From Anaerostipes amylophilus (lineage in GTDB: Bacteria; Bacillota; Clostridia; Lachnospirales; Lachnospiraceae), in assembly GCF_025567365.1 (NCBI RefSeq), contig NZ_JAOQJG010000002.1:124001-188000 (forward strand): a DNA stretch of 64,000 bases, given 5' to 3'. Under the pieces are notes generated by a model that worked only from the letters and a program-made list of their open reading frames with translations, had not been told where the DNA came from and searched no databases. Made by a program: the position numbers and the translations under genes. Position 1 is the stretch's first letter. Each line of letters starts with the position of its first letter. Below are positions 50,990 to 60,373 of this stretch, in pieces.

Positions 50990-53171
50990 ATTATTCCGAT
51001 ATTTAAAGAAAGCATATGTACCGGTCATTGCGATCGTATTATTTCTGGTTGTGCAGGCAAGTTGTGATCTGACACTGCCAACATTTACATCCAATATCGT
51101 CAATGTCGGTATTCAGCAAAAAGGGATTGAAGATGCGGTTCCTGATGTGATGAGAGAAGAAACATTTCTGGCACTGAAATCTCTTATGAAACAAGATGAT
51201 GCCGATGATATGGAGGATGCCTATAAACTTTATACAAAGGATCAGGTCAAAGATTCAAAATATAAAGATTACAAAGATGGACGTTTATATGTCAGAAGAT
51301 ATATCTCTAAAAAAGACAGAGAACATCTTGATAAGAGTATGTCAAAAGCAATGCTGAATCTGTCAGCACAGATGGCAAAACAGATAGAGGCGAACCCTCA
51401 GGCAGCAGCATCTATGAGCAAGAGCCAGAAGAAAATGATGGCGCAGATGAAGAAGATGAATATCAAAGATATGCCAGATACGATCATCAGTCAGGCTGCG
51501 ATTTCCTTTGTAACCAATGAATATAAAGCAATCGGGCTTGATATTGATCAGATGCAGACACATTATCTGTTAGTCACAGGTGCAAAGATGGTAGGACTTG
51601 CATTGCTGATCATGGTAGCAGCAGTCAGTGTTACATTGCTATCTGCACGTTTGGCAGCGAAACTAAGTCGTGTATTAAGAGAAAAAGTATTTGAGAAAGT
51701 CATGTCATTTACAAACTCTGAGTTTGACAGATTCTCAACAGCATCTCTGATCACAAGAAGTACAAATGATATTCAGCAGATTCAGTTGTTTATGACGATG
51801 GTATTCCGTATCGTTGTCTATGCACCATTAATGGGAATCGGTGGTATCTTTAAAGTATTGACAACCAATGCCAAGATGACATGGACGATCGCCGTTGGTG
51901 TCATTGCGATCATGTTAGTGATCTTTATATTATTTAAGGTAGCGATGCCGAAATTTAAGATCTTACAGAAACTGATCGACCGCTTAAACTTAGTAACAAG
52001 AGAAATTTTAACGGGACTTTCTGTTATCCGTGCATTTAGTACAGAAAAACACGAAGAAGAACGTTTTGACAAAGCAAATATGGATCTGATGAAGACAAAC
52101 TTATTTGTTAACAGAGCCATGACATTTATGATGCCAATAATGATGTTGATCATGAATGGATTAACTGTTCTGATCGTATATGTCGGAGCTTCCAATATTG
52201 ATGCTGGTAAAATGCAGGTTGGTGACTTGATGGCATTTATCCAGTATGCAATGCAGATCATTATGGCATTCTTATTTATTTCCATGGTATCTATCATGAT
52301 GCCTCGTGCACAGGTTGCAGCTGAGCGTGTCAATGAGATCCTAGACATGGAAGTTATGATCAAAGATCCAGAAGAGCCAAAAGAATTTTTACCAGAGAAA
52401 AAAGGTGAAGTTGAATTTAAAAATGTATATTTCTGCTATCCAGATGCAGATGAAGCAGTCCTTCACAATATCAGTTTCACGGCACCAGCTGGTAAGACGA
52501 CTGCATTTATCGGAAGTACAGGTAGTGGTAAATCAACACTGATCAACTTAATTCCAAGATTCTTTGATGTCAGCCGCGGAAGTATTTTAGTTGATGGTGT
52601 GGATATCCGTGATGTAAAACAGCATGATCTGTGCGAAAAGATCGGATATGTACCACAGAAAGGGGTTCTGTTCTCAGGAACGATCGAATCCAACTTAAAA
52701 TATGGAAAAGAAGATGCGACAATGGAAGAAGTCAAGCGAGCAGCAAGAATCGCACAGGCAACCGATTTCATTGAAGAAAAAGAAGAACAGTATGATTCAC
52801 CAATCGCACAGGGTGGTTCTAATGTATCTGGTGGACAGAAACAGCGATTATCCATCGCCAGAGCCGTTGCAAAAGATCCTGAAATCTATATTTTCGATGA
52901 TAGTTTCTCAGCACTTGACTATAAAACGGATGTAAAACTTCGTGCAGCTCTGCAGGCAGAAACACATGGAAGTACAACATTGATCGTTGCACAGCGTATC
53001 AGTACAATCCTTCATGCAGACCAGATCATCGTTTTAGATGAAGGAAATATCGTTGGAAAAGGAACGCATGAAGAATTATTAAAGACTTGTCCAGTTTATC
53101 AGCAGATCGCAAAATCACAGCTGTCTGAAGATGATCTTAAGAAAGCAAGGGAGGTGTCTGACCATGAGTAA
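50982..53171 (+). CDS. Heterodimeric ABC exporter, subunit with degenerate ATP site
   Basis: 729 residues. Six membrane helices are interrupted by an unusually long, Lys- and Met-rich loop of about 160 residues between helices 1 and 2 (about 40-200), outside the membrane. The nucleotide-binding domain has Walker A GSTGSGKST and signature VSGGQKQRLSIARAV. Walker B ends in FDDSFSALD, so Asp replaces the catalytic Glu, and the switch His is Gln in VAQRIST. It pairs with the following gene (eight-base overlap) as in LmrCD/TM287-288. Confidence 0.9.
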   Translation: MLKLFRYLKKAYVPVIAIVLFLVVQASCDLTLPTFTSNIVNVGIQQKGIEDAVPDVMREETFLALKSLMKQDDADDMEDAYKLYTKDQVKDSKYKDYKDGRLYVRRYISKKDREHLDKSMSKAMLNLSAQMAKQIEANPQAAASMSKSQKKMMAQMKKMNIKDMPDTIISQAAISFVTNEYKAIGLDIDQMQTHYLLVTGAKMVGLALLIMVAAVSVTLLSARLAAKLSRVLREKVFEKVMSFTNSEFDRFSTASLITRSTNDIQQIQLFMTMVFRIVVYAPLMGIGGIFKVLTTNAKMTWTIAVGVIAIMLVIFILFKVAMPKFKILQKLIDRLNLVTREILTGLSVIRAFSTEKHEEERFDKANMDLMKTNLFVNRAMTFMMPIMMLIMNGLTVLIVYVGASNIDAGKMQVGDLMAFIQYAMQIIMAFLFISMVSIMMPRAQVAAERVNEILDMEVMIKDPEEPKEFLPEKKGEVEFKNVYFCYPDADEAVLHNISFTAPAGKTTAFIGSTGSGKSTLINLIPRFFDVSRGSILVDGVDIRDVKQHDLCEKIGYVPQKGVLFSGTIESNLKYGKEDATMEEVKRAARIAQATDFIEEKEEQYDSPIAQGGSNVSGGQKQRLSIARAVAKDPEIYIFDDSFSALDYKTDVKLRAALQAETHGSTTLIVAQRISTILHADQIIVLDEGNIVGKGTHEELLKTCPVYQQIAKSQLSEDDLKKAREVSDHE

Positions 53172-55002
53172 TAACAACAGCATGAGAAGAAGAGGTCCAA
53201 TGGGTGGTCGCAGAGGAATGGCACCAGGTGAGAAGGCAAAAGACTTAAAAGGAACGATGATCAAACTGATCAAATATATGAGACGTTTTTATCTTCCAAT
53301 CGTTATGGTTATCATTTTTGCGATCGCAAGTACCGTATTTAACATTGTCGGACCAACGATCTTAGGAGATGCAACAACTGAGATTTTTGATGGATTGATC
53401 CGTAAAGTATCTGGTGGAAGCGGAATTGATTTTACAAAGGTAGCACATATCTTAGCATTTTTATTATGCCTATATGTAGCCAGTGCAGTATTTTCATTTA
53501 TTCAGGGACTGATCATGACACATGTGTCAAACAATGTCAGCTATCAGATGAGAAAAGATATCTCAGAAAAGATCCACCGCATGCCAATGAAATATTTTGA
53601 GAGCAGAACTTATGGTGAAGTCTTATCACGAGTTACAAATGACGTTGATACCCTAGGACAGAGTTTAAACCAGAGTATGACACAGATCATCACATCTGCG
53701 ACACAGATCGTCGGTGTATTTATTATGATGATCCGAATCAGTATTCCAATGACGATCGCCGTCTTACTGACACTGCCATTATCCATGGGACTGATCGGAC
53801 TTATCATGTCCAAATCCCAGCCATACTTCAAGGCTCAGCAGAAACACCTTGGAGAATTAAATGGACAGGTAGAAGAAATCTACAGTGGACATAACATTGT
53901 CAAAGCATTTAACAAAGAAGAAAGTGTCATTGAAGAATTTAAAGATATCAATGGAAAACTTTATAATTCTGCATGGAAATCACAGTTCTTCTCAGGAGCT
54001 ATGATGCCATTGATGCAGTTTGTCGGTAACTTAGGATATGTAGCAGTATCTATCTTAGGTGGATACTTAGCCATCAAGAAAACAATCGAAGTTGGACAGA
54101 TTCAGTCCTTCTTACAGTACGTAAGAAACTTCAGCCAGCCGATCACACAGTTAGCACAGGTTGGTAACATGATGCAGACAACCGCAGCTTCCGCAGAACG
54201 TGTCTTTGAATTCTTAGAAGAAGAGGAAGAAGTTGAAGTAGAAAAAGATGTTGTACCAGTCGATACACTTGCTGGAAATGTTACATTTGAACATGTAAAC
54301 TTCGGATACAATGAAGACCAGACAATTATCAACGACTTCTCTGTCAATGTTAAAGAAGGTCAGAAAGTAGCCATCGTAGGGCCAACCGGAGCCGGAAAGA
54401 CAACATTGATCAAACTTCTGATGCGTTTCTACGATGTCAATGGTGGATGCATTAAAGTCGATGGTCATGATATCAGAGAGTTTAAGAGAAGTGACTTAAG
54501 AGAGATGTTTGGTATGGTATTACAGGATACATGGCTTTACAACGCAAGCATCCGTGATAATATCGGTTATGGAAAATTAGATGCAAGCGAAGAAGAAATC
54601 CAGGGAGCAGCAAGAGCCGCATTCGCCCACCACTTCATTGAAACACAGCCAGGAGGCTATGATATGGAGATCAACGAAGAAAGCAACAACATTTCTCAGG
54701 GACAGAAACAGTTATTAACGATCGCAAGAGCAATCTTAGCAGATCCAAAGATCCTGATCCTAGATGAAGCAACAAGTTCTGTCGATACAAGAACTGAAGA
54801 ACGAATCCAGATGGCAATGGATAATCTGATGCAAGGAAGAACAAGTTTCGTAATTGCACATCGATTATCTACGATCAAAGATGCCGATGTGATTTTAGTT
54901 ATGAACCATGGAGACATCGTGGAACAGGGAAATCATGAAGAACTGCTGGCTAAGGGTGGATTCTATGCAGATCTTTATAATAGCCAGTTTGAAAATGCTT
55001 AG
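53164..55002 (+). CDS. Heterodimeric ABC exporter, catalytically competent subunit
   Basis: ATG 53164 (612 residues) follows GGGAGGTG. The start is Arg/Gly-rich (MRRRGPMGGRRGMAPG). There are six membrane helices and a standard nucleotide-binding domain: Walker A GPTGAGKTT, signature ISQGQKQLLTIARAI, Walker B ILDEATSSVD with catalytic Glu and switch His in IAHRLST. Together with its partner it should export drugs or lipids with one competent ATP site. The operon is under MarR control. Confidence 0.92.
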   Translation: MSNNNSMRRRGPMGGRRGMAPGEKAKDLKGTMIKLIKYMRRFYLPIVMVIIFAIASTVFNIVGPTILGDATTEIFDGLIRKVSGGSGIDFTKVAHILAFLLCLYVASAVFSFIQGLIMTHVSNNVSYQMRKDISEKIHRMPMKYFESRTYGEVLSRVTNDVDTLGQSLNQSMTQIITSATQIVGVFIMMIRISIPMTIAVLLTLPLSMGLIGLIMSKSQPYFKAQQKHLGELNGQVEEIYSGHNIVKAFNKEESVIEEFKDINGKLYNSAWKSQFFSGAMMPLMQFVGNLGYVAVSILGGYLAIKKTIEVGQIQSFLQYVRNFSQPITQLAQVGNMMQTTAASAERVFEFLEEEEEVEVEKDVVPVDTLAGNVTFEHVNFGYNEDQTIINDFSVNVKEGQKVAIVGPTGAGKTTLIKLLMRFYDVNGGCIKVDGHDIREFKRSDLREMFGMVLQDTWLYNASIRDNIGYGKLDASEEEIQGAARAAFAHHFIETQPGGYDMEINEESNNISQGQKQLLTIARAILADPKILILDEATSSVDTRTEERIQMAMDNLMQGRTSFVIAHRLSTIKDADVILVMNHGDIVEQGNHEELLAKGGFYADLYNSQFENA

Positions 55003-55039
55003 AATTTTAATTTTATAATTGGCCAACTGAAGTCTTTCA

Positions 55040-55271
55040 GTATATGAGAAAAAATAAATAAGCAACCGAAAGCGCAGCGGTGGAATTTTGCTCATATTTT
55101 GAACAAATCGCTTATCCGCCCAATTTCCTACGAGAGCTCGCTCTGAAGTTTTGTTTCAGACAAGAGACTTTGGAGCTCAGACACTCGTCCAATTGGGCTG
55201 CGAATTTATTCAAAATATGGCAAAATTCCAATGCTGCGCTTTCGGTTGCTTATTTATTTTTTCTCATATAC
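55040..55271. repeat. Family A palindromic element (232 bp)
   Basis: Outer arms are identical over the first 39 bases (GTATATGAGAAAAAATAAAT and on, against the reverse complement ending at 55271), then nearly so to about 70. The inner part has AAATCGCTTATCCGC on one side and, reversed, AAATTCGCAGC on the other, both also found in the element at 63731. TTGGCCAACTG is 21 bases outside on the left. It encodes no credible protein; frames across it are shadows. Confidence 0.8.
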
Positions 55272-55324
55272 ATGAAGGTTATAGTGTGGTAAACTACAAG
55301 ATTGGAAAATTTAAGGTGGTGTGT

Positions 55325-55411
55325 ATGAAGAATGGTATTGGATAGGAATTGAGGCTTTCTCAGACAGAAGATATTTATAATGTAACTATTTACATTACAA
55401 CAATAAAATGT
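55325..55411 (+). pseudogene. Stop-interrupted copy of the LRxSQTEDIY small ORF
   Basis: ATG 55325 reads MKNGIG, TAG, then ELRLSQTEDIYNVTIYITTI and KC-stop. The 70 bases from about 55314 align without gaps to the - strand frame starting at 32490. One copy is broken, the other open. Confidence 0.5.
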
Positions 55412-55482
55412 TAAACTATGATTAGATGTAATAAAATAAGTTACAATAATGATTTGAAAATACAAAAAACAGGAGGAATACC

Positions 55483-56265
55483 ATGAACCAGTCTGAACGA
55501 AGAAGATATCTGATTCAAGAATTGATTAAAGAAAATACACAATACAATAATCTGGAAATTCCACAAAATAAAGAAGAACAAAAACAACTGTTGAGATCCT
55601 TGATGAATATCCGTTTTGCATGCCCAATTTCTGATGAATTCAAACAGATCCAAGACGAATATTTAACAGAAGAAAATAAAAATAGAGGTATCATACAACT
55701 AAAAGATTTAAGCGAGATCAAGAAAGATATCTACCTCTGGCAAGGAGACATCACAAGACTCAAAGTCTCAGCAATCGTAAATGCAGCCAATAGCGGCATG
55801 ACAGGATGTTATCAGCCATGTCATAACTGTATTGATAACTGTATTCACACTTATGCAGGAATCCAGCTTAGAAATTACTGCAATACAATGATGAAGAAAC
55901 AAGGTCACGAAGAACCAACCGGACAGGCGAAGATCACTCCAGCTTATAATCTTCCTGCAGATTACGTGATTCACACCGTAGGTCCGATCGTACATGGCGG
56001 TTTCTTACAAAAAAGACATGAAAAATTATTGGAATCATGCTATCGATCCTGTCTTGAAATCGCAGAAGAACATAAACTAGAAAGCATTGCATTTTGCTGC
56101 ATTTCCACAGGAGTTTTTATGTTCCCAAACGAAAGAGCAGCCGAGATTGCAGTAAAAACAGTACAGAAATTCAAAGAAGAAACAAACAGTAAGATCAAAG
56201 TCATTTTCAACGTATTTAAAGACGAAGATTTAGAAATTTATTGGAGGTTACTATGCACAAAATAA
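55483..56265 (+). CDS. Zinc-type macrodomain ADP-ribose hydrolase
   Basis: 260 residues. A helical N-terminal extension (about 1-80) precedes the macrodomain: LWQGDITRLKVSAIVNAANS, HTVGPIVHGG and ISTGVFMFP bind ADP-ribose. GCYQPCHNCIDNCIHTYAG carries the Cys/His set of the zinc-macrodomain subgroup. Members remove ADP-ribose from proteins; in some bacteria they sit with a sirtuin and lipoate genes, but none is here. It overlaps the remnant gene at 56253. Confidence 0.9.
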   Translation: MNQSERRRYLIQELIKENTQYNNLEIPQNKEEQKQLLRSLMNIRFACPISDEFKQIQDEYLTEENKNRGIIQLKDLSEIKKDIYLWQGDITRLKVSAIVNAANSGMTGCYQPCHNCIDNCIHTYAGIQLRNYCNTMMKKQGHEEPTGQAKITPAYNLPADYVIHTVGPIVHGGFLQKRHEKLLESCYRSCLEIAEEHKLESIAFCCISTGVFMFPNERAAEIAVKTVQKFKEETNSKIKVIFNVFKDEDLEIYWRLLCTK

Positions 56266-56573
56266 CATTTCAGACATTTTTAAGTGGAACACCTGCAAGA
56301 GATTATATTTTTGTTGGAAGCAAAGTAGCAGCAGAACACAAAACATACGAAGAAGCTTATAACGAAGGAAAATTAAAAGCGATCGGTGTCTCTAATTTCC
56401 AGATTGAAGACATAGAAAGCTTAATGGAAACAGCAAACAAAGATCACATGAAAACAAACGCTGACGTAGACTTTGAGATTAGTGCAGAAGATATGGAAAT
56501 TCTGAAAAACTTCAAGAAGATCGAAAACTATGGAGCAAACAGCGAATTCCCTGTTTACGGTGGAAAACTATAG
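56253..56573 (+). pseudogene. Aldo/keto reductase, internally deleted remnant
   Basis: 106 codons from ATG 56253 (GGAGG site). TYEEAYNEGKLKAIGVSNFQ and the following helix are the middle of an aldo/keto reductase, and NADVDFEISAEDMEILKNFK then FPVYGGKL is its C-terminus. The N-terminal barrel with the catalytic Asp-Tyr-Lys-His set is missing, and the segment between 'LMETA' and 'NADVD' is deleted. The frame is open, so it may still be translated, but it cannot be an enzyme. Confidence 0.75.
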
Positions 56574-56689
56574 AATTCCTAAAAGCTGATTTCTGTCGAA
56601 TCTTGCACGTAGACTTCATTCTCATTCTTTGGTATAGTTAAACTAGATAAAAACTTAATTAACATGAAAATATAAGGAGAAGCCAGAGA

Positions 56690-58147
56690 ATGAAAAAGAA
56701 ACAGACGCAGATTAGGCAATATGCTAAGATCATGAGTGTATTTCTGGTAGCAGTTGTTATAGGACTTCTGATTTTCTTCTATTGTATACAACGTTCCGTC
56801 GAACACAGATCACAAAAAATGATGATGAACAATGTATCAAGACAAAGCGTGCATTTACGCACGATATTGAACATTCAATATGCTTATCTTAATGGATTCG
56901 CAGAAGAAATAGGAAAATCAGATCAGCTATTAGATCAAAAAAATATCAATTTGCTCCAGTCTGTGACAAAGAATACAGATTTTGGAGCGACTGCTCTGAT
57001 CGAGCCAGATGGTACTTCACATTATAGTAACGGGCAGACAAAGAATGTATCGCATCGAAGATATTATAGAGAAGCGATGAGTGGAAAAAGGACCTTAAGT
57101 GAGCCATTAGACAGTAGTATCTCAGGATCGACAAGAGTTGTATTAGGAGTACCAATCTATAAGGATAAGAAAGTAATCGGAATCCTTGGAGGCTCTTATG
57201 ATGTCACAGCATTAAGCCGTATGCTTTTTGAAGATTTATTTGACGGGGAAGGTTGTAGCATGATCATTGCCCAAAGTGGGGAAGTCATTGCATTTGAAGG
57301 AGATACGTCCTATTGGAACATTGATTATCGGGATAACTTTTATACATATTGCAAGAAATTGATGATCAAAGATAATGTGACAGCCAAGATGATCAAGCAG
57401 GATTTTTACAAAGGAAAATCAAATCTGGTAACCGCAGATAGTAAGAAGAAGGGAAACGTAAGACATTATTTTGCTTATATGCCAATGAAGATTAATAACT
57501 GGATGCTTTGTTATGCGGTACCAGAAAAAACTGCACAGCAATCCTATGACTTTATTGAACATTATGAGATCATTTTTATGGCAGTATTTGTTATTTTAGT
57601 TATTTTGCTGGTGCTATATATCGTGCATGAAAACTATAGGAGGGATCAGGAATTAATGAAATATGCACAGACAGATGCGCTGACAGGTTTATATAATAAA
57701 GAAACAACGAAACTTCGAACCGATGAGATATTGTCAACAGATAAAGATATGATCCATGCATTTTTAATCTTGGATATGGATTGCTTCAAGCAGATCAATG
57801 ATGGATATGGACATGCGGTGGGAGACATTGTTTTACAGAAGTTTGGACAATTATTGCGTGATATCTTTAGAGAAGATGATATTGTAGGGCGAATCGGTGG
57901 AGACGAATTTGTCGTTGTAATGAAGAATATTAAGATGAAAGAAATGGCGATTGCCAAAGCAGAGGAACTACTTACAAAGACGCAGCAATATGAGATCAAA
58001 GAATTAAATGGCTCAGCAATCTCTATCAGTATAGGAATTGCAATGGCGCCAGAAGATGGAGAATGCTATATGGATCTTTACAAACGGGCGGATCAAGCCT
58101 TGTATCAGGCAAAACGAAGTGGAAAAGCAAGAGTTTGTGGTTATTAA
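56690..58147 (+). CDS. Cache-domain diguanylate cyclase
   Basis: 485 residues. One membrane helix at about 15-35, an outside Cache-type sensor region to about 290, a second helix (FMAVFVILVILLVLYIVHEN), then a GGDEF domain at about 325-480. The active site is GRIGGDEFVVVM, intact, with DMDCFKQINDGYGHAVGD for nucleotide binding. It should make cyclic di-GMP from GTP in response to an outside ligand. No EAL or HD-GYP gene is in the window. AAGGAGAAG precedes the ATG. Confidence 0.92.
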   Translation: MKKKQTQIRQYAKIMSVFLVAVVIGLLIFFYCIQRSVEHRSQKMMMNNVSRQSVHLRTILNIQYAYLNGFAEEIGKSDQLLDQKNINLLQSVTKNTDFGATALIEPDGTSHYSNGQTKNVSHRRYYREAMSGKRTLSEPLDSSISGSTRVVLGVPIYKDKKVIGILGGSYDVTALSRMLFEDLFDGEGCSMIIAQSGEVIAFEGDTSYWNIDYRDNFYTYCKKLMIKDNVTAKMIKQDFYKGKSNLVTADSKKKGNVRHYFAYMPMKINNWMLCYAVPEKTAQQSYDFIEHYEIIFMAVFVILVILLVLYIVHENYRRDQELMKYAQTDALTGLYNKETTKLRTDEILSTDKDMIHAFLILDMDCFKQINDGYGHAVGDIVLQKFGQLLRDIFREDDIVGRIGGDEFVVVMKNIKMKEMAIAKAEELLTKTQQYEIKELNGSAISISIGIAMAPEDGECYMDLYKRADQALYQAKRSGKARVCGY

Positions 58148-58169
58148 TTAAAATAACGAGGTGAGCAAA

Positions 58170-58775
58170 TTGACATTAGAAAATAAACTGGGTATCACAG
58201 ATTCATTGGAATTGGCGCGGCAAGAGGAAAAAATCAGCAAAAAAAAGGCAGTTGAGTTATTTGAAAGTGGAAGATTAGATTCTATGCAAGCTGGTACGGT
58301 AGATAGTTTAAAGAAAATACATCAATTTCTTTTCGAAGACATCTACGAATTCGCTGGGGAAATAAGAACGGTCAATTTAGCAAAAGGAAATTTTAGATTT
58401 GCTCCTGTGATGTATTTACAGCCATCATTGAATCATATTGAACAAATGCCACAATCAGATTTTGAACAGATCATAGAAAAATATGTTGAAATGAATATTG
58501 CACATCCATTTCGAGAGGGAAATGGAAGAAGCACAAGAATATGGTTAGACCAGATTTTAAAGAAAAAACTGAAACAAGTCATAGACTGGAGCAAAGTAGA
58601 TAAAGAAGATTATTTATTAGCAATGGAAAGAAGTCCGATTCGAGACATTGAAATTAAATATGTCTTAAAACAAGCCTTGACAGATAAGATTCATGATAGA
58701 GAAATTTACATGAAAGGCATCGATCATAGTTATTACTATGAAGGATATATGATTTATAAAAGTGAAGAATTATAA
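58170..58775 (+). CDS. Fic-domain protein, probable adenylyltransferase
   Basis: I favour TTG 58170 (201 residues) with GAGGTG six bases upstream; GTG 58161 lies inside that site. The Fic core is intact: HPFREGNGRSTR near residue 112 with the catalytic His and the metal-binding Glu. The N-terminal part (KLGITDSLELARQEEKISKK) is conserved in this group. Fic proteins transfer AMP or related groups to target proteins. No antitoxin gene is adjacent, and I see no clear inhibitory (S/T)xxxE(G/N) helix. Confidence 0.85.
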   Translation: MTLENKLGITDSLELARQEEKISKKKAVELFESGRLDSMQAGTVDSLKKIHQFLFEDIYEFAGEIRTVNLAKGNFRFAPVMYLQPSLNHIEQMPQSDFEQIIEKYVEMNIAHPFREGNGRSTRIWLDQILKKKLKQVIDWSKVDKEDYLLAMERSPIRDIEIKYVLKQALTDKIHDREIYMKGIDHSYYYEGYMIYKSEEL

Positions 58776-58782
58776 AAGAAAA

Positions 58783-58815
58783 GAGAATCCGGCAATGTGC
58801 TGGATTCTCTTTTTA
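58783..58815. terminator. Bidirectional terminator between Fic and symporter genes
   Basis: AGAGAATCCGGCA pairs with TGCTGGATTCTCT, three-base loop, T run. Confidence 0.85.
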
Positions 58816-58824
58816 AGAACAATA

Positions 58825-60210
58825 TTATTTTTCGTGGAAGTATTCTTTCACAAGCTTTACCACAGTTCCAGATAATAAGAACAGTGTGATCAAGTTTGGA
58901 ATTGCCATCAATCCATTAAATGTCTCAGCAATACTCCAAAGCATTCCAAGATCCACAGTAGCACCAAGAATGGCTACCAGAGAATATACTAACATAAAAG
59001 GTTTGATAACCTTAGAGGAAAATAAAAACTCAATACAACGAGCCCCATATAATCCCCAGCCAATGATCGTAGAGAATGCAAAACAGCAAAGAGCAACTGC
59101 AGTAAAGATAGAAATCCAGTTTCCATAAGTAGCAGTAAATCCACTGATCGTAAGTTCTGCACCAGCATCAGCTCCGAATCCAATAGGAATTCCACTGCAA
59201 AGGATAACAAGAGCTGTTAATGTACAAATTAAGATTGTATCAGTAAACACTTCAAAAATACCAAGAAGCCCCTGTTTGACTGGCTCTTTTGTATCGGCAC
59301 AAGCGTGGGCGATAGATCCAGTACCAAGTCCAGCTTCATTTGAGAAGATTCCTCGTGCCACACCTTTTTTCATACTCATAAAGAAACTTCCAACAACACC
59401 ACCAGTGACAGAAGCTGGATGGAAGGCACCATTAATGATAGAACCAAAAACAGAAGGAAGATGGTTGATATTTAAAACAACAACACCTAAAGCAAAGAAA
59501 ATATAAATAAATGCCATAAAAGGTACTAATCTCTCAGCAACTTGTCCAATTCTTTTGATTCCACCAAGTAAGATCAGAGCAACAAGAATCGCAACGAAGA
59601 TACCAATGATCAGATTTACTGTATCAACAGATGATTTACTGATCACATTGAAATTTAACAAAGCAGAATTGATCGCAGTTGTGATCGTATTTACCTGTGT
59701 TGCATTTCCAGTTCCAAATACAGTTAAAACTCCAAAAGCAGAGAATAAGACGGCAAGAAAATGCCAGTTTTTGCTAAGCCCATTCTTAATATAGTACATA
59801 GGACCACCAACATAATCTCCTTCAGGGTTACGTTCTCTGAAATGTACAGCTAATGTTACCTCAGAAAATTTTGTACACATTCCAAGAATCGCAGAAACCC
59901 ACATCCAGAATACAGCTCCAGGACCACCGATTGCGATCGCACCGGCAACACCAGCGATGTTTCCAGTTCCAACTGTGGAAGCGAGGGCAGTACAGACTGC
60001 CTGAAATGGTGTCATAGATCCGTCGGATGCATCTTGTTTTTTAAAGGCACGTCCAATGGTTTCCTTCATTGCATAAGGAAACTTTCGAATCTGTAAAAAT
60101 CTTGTTTTGATCGTTAACAGTAATCCAACACCAATGATACAGATCATAGCTGGAACACCCCAGATAAAGTTGTTCACGGCACTGTTAACAGATTGTATAA
60201 GTTCTAACAT
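58825..60210 (-). CDS. Alanine/glycine:cation symporter (AGCS family)
   Basis: 461 residues with about eleven membrane helices. Family blocks are FQAVCTALASTVGTGNIAGV, VGGPMYYIKNGL and RGIFSNEAGLGTGSIAHACA. It imports alanine or glycine with sodium. GAAAGAGG precedes the ATG. I looked for a glycine riboswitch upstream and found none. Confidence 0.93.
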   Translation of the reverse strand: MLELIQSVNSAVNNFIWGVPAMICIIGVGLLLTIKTRFLQIRKFPYAMKETIGRAFKKQDASDGSMTPFQAVCTALASTVGTGNIAGVAGAIAIGGPGAVFWMWVSAILGMCTKFSEVTLAVHFRERNPEGDYVGGPMYYIKNGLSKNWHFLAVLFSAFGVLTVFGTGNATQVNTITTAINSALLNFNVISKSSVDTVNLIIGIFVAILVALILLGGIKRIGQVAERLVPFMAFIYIFFALGVVVLNINHLPSVFGSIINGAFHPASVTGGVVGSFFMSMKKGVARGIFSNEAGLGTGSIAHACADTKEPVKQGLLGIFEVFTDTILICTLTALVILCSGIPIGFGADAGAELTISGFTATYGNWISIFTAVALCCFAFSTIIGWGLYGARCIEFLFSSKVIKPFMLVYSLVAILGATVDLGMLWSIAETFNGLMAIPNLITLFLLSGTVVKLVKEYFHEK

Positions 60211-60344
60211 GAATCAAACCTCTTTCAAATTTCTTTTGTTAATATTTTGCGTTTGTTTCTATAGAATAGACAGTTGCTTGTCAAATACAAACAGACACAA
60301 ATGCAATCATACCATATTTATAAGAAAAAGTACAGAATCTAATC

Positions 60345-60373
60345 TTGACAGAGATAATTTCCTATACTATAAT
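60345..60373 (+). promoter_or_regulatory. Near-perfect sigma-A promoter
   Basis: TTGACA 60345-60350, 17-bp spacer, TATAAT 60368-60373. Downstream lies a short frame at about 60407-60550 (reading LESVIILCAVWGMAVMAYNV with no proper start; the ATG with a ribosome site at 60424 hits a stop after two codons), then the gene at 60679. This and the symporter's upstream region fill 60211-60678; no other feature is seen there. Confidence 0.7.

Noticed and set aside
55080..55345. Two short + frames (70 and 64 residues) inside the 55040 element
   Set aside because: They run through the arms of a palindrome, are Phe/Cys/Leu-rich without a family, and lack ribosome sites.
60211..60340. Possible glycine riboswitch before the alanine/glycine symporter
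   Set aside because: The region is AT-rich and lacks the GGAGAG and GGACC-type core elements of the glycine aptamer.
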